Assembly: GCA_016781705.1 (NCBI GenBank)
Contig: JADDPV010000064.1
Location: 1 to 7,805, forward strand
Reading direction: 5' to 3'
DNA: 7,805 bases
Source of the DNA: Rubrobacter sp.
GTDB taxonomy: Bacteria; Actinomycetota; Rubrobacteria; Rubrobacterales; Rubrobacteraceae
The notes beneath the pieces are model-generated. The model was not told where the DNA came from, searched no databases, and saw only the letters and a list, made by a program, of their open reading frames with translations. This document shows, in pieces, positions 6,212-7,805 of this stretch (within the stretch, counting starts at the first letter, position 1; every line of letters begins with the position of its first letter). Both the position numbers and the translations under genes were made by a program.

Positions 6212-6240
6212 CGAAGCGGCTTTCGCGGGAGGATGTCGAT

Positions 6241-7278
6241 TTGGCAGAGCAGCGTCGTCACCGGAACGATCCGTCGGAGAGCGGGTTATTGGTGCTGGCC
6301 GAGGTGGCACACCTGTACTACGTCAAGAACCTCACCCAGCAGCACATAGCCGAGCGCATCGGGGTCTCGCGCTCGAAGGTGTCGCGGATGCTCAGGGAGG
6401 CGCGATCCAGCGGCCTGGTCGAGATACGGATCCACTTGCCGTTAGTGCTCGCTACGGATCTGCAGGACGAGCTCAAGGCGCGTCTGGGTCTGCGCGAATG
6501 CCTCGTCCTGGCCGCCCCGAAGCGGGCGGGTACCGACGCTGCTTCCGGGCGCTCCGATGCGGTCGGCAGGTTGGGCGCGCTCGGCGCACGCTACCTGCAA
6601 GAGAACGTCGCCGATGGCAGCGTGGTGGGGGCGAGCTGGAGTAGCACCGTCTACCACGTCGTGAGCGCCAGGTACCTGCAGGAGAAGAGCAATGTTACCG
6701 CGGTCCAGATGATGGGCAGCATAGGCGGGTCCATAGCAGAGCTCGACGGGGTATCCATCACCGCGCGCCTCGCCGATGCCTTGGGGGCGAAAGCGCACTA
6801 CCTGCACGCCCCCATGCTCGTGGCCGACGTCGCCGTGCGCGACGGTCTGTTGCGTGACCCATATATTAGGAAGACTTTGGAGGTGGCTCGGGGCGCGGAT
6901 ACTATGGTCGTGTCGGTTGGCGCTATAGACCGGACCTCGGGGCAATATCGCACCGGTTACCTCGACGATGCCGATCTGGACTACATCCGTGGGCAGGGAG
7001 CGGTCGGCGACATCTGTGGCTCCTACTTCTCGTACGACGGCTCCTCGGTTCGGCTTCGGATGAACGAGCGTATGATAGCCATAGGTTTCGAGGACATAAA
7101 AGGCATTCCCAACAGGATCTGCGTCAGCGGCGGAAGGCACAAGGTGCGACCGAACATCGGTGCTGCGCGCGCGGGGTTGCTCAACGTTCTGATCACGGAC
7201 GAGGACACGGCCCGGGAGATGTTGGGCATATTGGAGAGCGAGCACGCTACGGTGTCCTCAGGCGACCGCAGCGTATAG
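6241..7278 (+). CDS. SorC/DeoR-family sugar-binding transcriptional regulator
   Basis: The 345-residue protein has an N-terminal helix-turn-helix (about residues 31-53, LTQQHIAERIGVSRSKVSRM) of the kind seen in SorC, DeoR (Bacillus) and CggR regulators. A sugar-binding domain related to the sugar isomerase/NagB fold follows (about 75-332), with signatures GASWSSTVYHV (130-140), QMMGSIGG (156-163), the LHAPMLV region (188-194), and GLLNVLITDEDTA (312-324). Length is typical for the family (310-350). Members bind a phosphorylated sugar and switch DNA binding at a nearby operon. The start is a TTG at 6241 with GGGAGG eight bases upstream; no in-frame ATG is better placed. Frequent ATA and AGG codons match the rest of the window and argue against recent transfer. 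It is transcribed away from the decayed fructose operon and stands alone on its strand, so its present target is not obvious; autoregulation through the 6130-6151 dyad is plausible. Confidence 0.93.
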   Translation: MAEQRRHRNDPSESGLLVLAEVAHLYYVKNLTQQHIAERIGVSRSKVSRMLREARSSGLVEIRIHLPLVLATDLQDELKARLGLRECLVLAAPKRAGTDAASGRSDAVGRLGALGARYLQENVADGSVVGASWSSTVYHVVSARYLQEKSNVTAVQMMGSIGGSIAELDGVSITARLADALGAKAHYLHAPMLVADVAVRDGLLRDPYIRKTLEVARGADTMVVSVGAIDRTSGQYRTGYLDDADLDYIRGQGAVGDICGSYFSYDGSSVRLRMNERMIAIGFEDIKGIPNRICVSGGRHKVRPNIGAARAGLLNVLITDEDTAREMLGILESEHATVSSGDRSV

Positions 7279-7373
7279 GCTGCCTCTCGATCCGGCCGTT
7301 GCTTCATTCGCGGGTGAGTGCCACCGCGACATGCTAATGATCTCTACTCGGACGACGGGCGACGCTTCCCAGT

Positions 7374-7786
7374 TCACCCATTCGGCACGTGGTTGAGCCT
7401 TTGTTCTCTCGCTTTATCGGAAGTGGGAGCCGGCTCTTCCCTTGAGGACCGGCGCGAGGCTTCCCGAAGCGCCTCGAGGGCTTCGACCGGATCCATGCCG
7501 GCGGCTTGCAGCAGGTCGAGGGCCGTCGAGCGGATCTGCCCGACGAGCACGCTGGTCTCCAGGTCGTGGCTCGCCTTAAGCACCGACGTCGCCTCCTCGG
7601 TGGCCCCGAGCGCGAAGAGGCGGGCATCGAGCGATCCGGCTTCTCCAGGTACCCGGCCAGGGCCTCCACCGCGAGGGCGAGCTCCAAGAGCGCCTCGGCG
7701 AGCGGCCCAGGCGTGGCCCCTTTTTCGCCCACCAGCGTGACGGCGGCGCGGGCCAGCACGCGGGTGTCGCGGACGGCGAAGTCGAG
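7374..7786 (-). pseudogene. FUSC/aromatic-acid-exporter-like protein, C-terminal end, broken
   Basis: The minus strand encodes the soluble C-terminal helical part of an actinobacterial FUSC-family (fusaric acid resistance/aromatic acid exporter) protein. From the right, one frame (7786 to about 7631) reads LDFAVRDTRVLARAAV and then PLAEALLELALAVEALAGYL. After a one-base frameshift near 7630, the other frame continues LDARLFALGATEEATSVLK and then VGQIRSTALDLLQAAGMD, ending at 7374. The RSTALDLLQAAGMD segment is close to the conserved end of these exporters. Upstream the frame is closed by a TAG at 7787-7789, where foreign-looking sequence starts, so the membrane domain is separated or lost. 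A sequencing error could explain the frameshift, but not both lesions. The convergent gap to the SorC gene (7279-7373) holds nothing I can identify. Confidence 0.6.
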
Positions 7787-7805
7787 CTAGGGCCTGTCTG
7801 ACGGA
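7787..7805. mobile_element. Possible end of an insertion sequence
   Basis: The FUSC-like frame stops exactly at CTAG (7787-7790), and the last bases GGCCTGTCTGACGGA are unlike the gene. Many IS5-group elements target TA or CTAG sites and have ends beginning near GGGCCTGT or GAGCCTGT. Only 15-19 bases are visible and the other end is outside the window, so this rests on the gene break plus a weak terminal-repeat resemblance. Confidence 0.35.

Larger units (their letters stand above)
5937..6240. other. Divergent regulatory region
   Basis: No gene is supported in these 304 bases. They separate the minus-strand PTS relics from the plus-strand SorC regulator and hold, in order, a minus-strand sigma-70-like promoter (6077-6105), a small palindrome (6111-6120), a larger inverted repeat (6130-6151) and a plus-strand extended -10 (6203-6211). 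The lost N-terminal part of the FruR-like gene would have occupied 5937 to about 6060. Confidence 0.5.

Noticed and set aside
1..7805. CRISPR array or tandem repeats
   Set aside because: No regularly spaced direct repeats were seen anywhere in the window.

Overview
This is a GC-rich, probably actinobacterial window. Isoleucine is often ATA and arginine often AGG despite the high GC content, a codon habit I associate with Rubrobacter-type lineages. The lineage is an inference; no rRNA or other marker is present. Most genes lie on the minus strand. The only plus-strand gene is the SorC-type regulator at 6241-7278.

Layout, left to right. Positions 1-187 are non-coding, apart from a small hairpin 3' of the first gene. 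Positions 188-979 (-) hold an intact HAD hydrolase of the beta-phosphoglucomutase-like type. Directly upstream of it, 997-1146 (-) is the last piece of a dead MFS sugar porter. Positions 1148-1903 (-) hold a second HAD phosphatase, preceded by a possible frameshifted mini-ORF. Positions 2139-4820 (-) hold an intact, full-length pyruvate phosphate dikinase. Positions 4892-5936 (-) contain a collapsed fructose-PTS operon: a DeoR/FruR-like relic, the N-terminal stub of 1-phosphofructokinase, and PTS enzyme I with its middle deleted. Positions 5937-6240 look like a divergent promoter region: a well-spaced -35/-10 pair facing the relic operon, an extended -10 facing the SorC gene, and an inverted repeat between them. 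At the right edge, 7374-7786 (-) is the frameshifted C-terminal end of a FUSC/aromatic-acid-exporter-like protein. It is interrupted near position 7787 by what may be the end of an insertion sequence.

Functionally, the intact genes concern phosphosugar and phosphoenolpyruvate/pyruvate metabolism: two sugar-phosphate-type HAD enzymes, PPDK, and a sugar-phosphate-sensing SorC regulator. The broken genes concern sugar uptake: an MFS sugar porter and a PEP-dependent fructose PTS. The simplest reading is a carbohydrate locus that lost its transport functions through multiple internal deletions while keeping PPDK and the HAD enzymes. I do not see a new defence system, CRISPR array, tRNA, rRNA or complete mobile element. 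The most informative signal is the pseudogene archaeology and the possibly still-live promoter region beside it.
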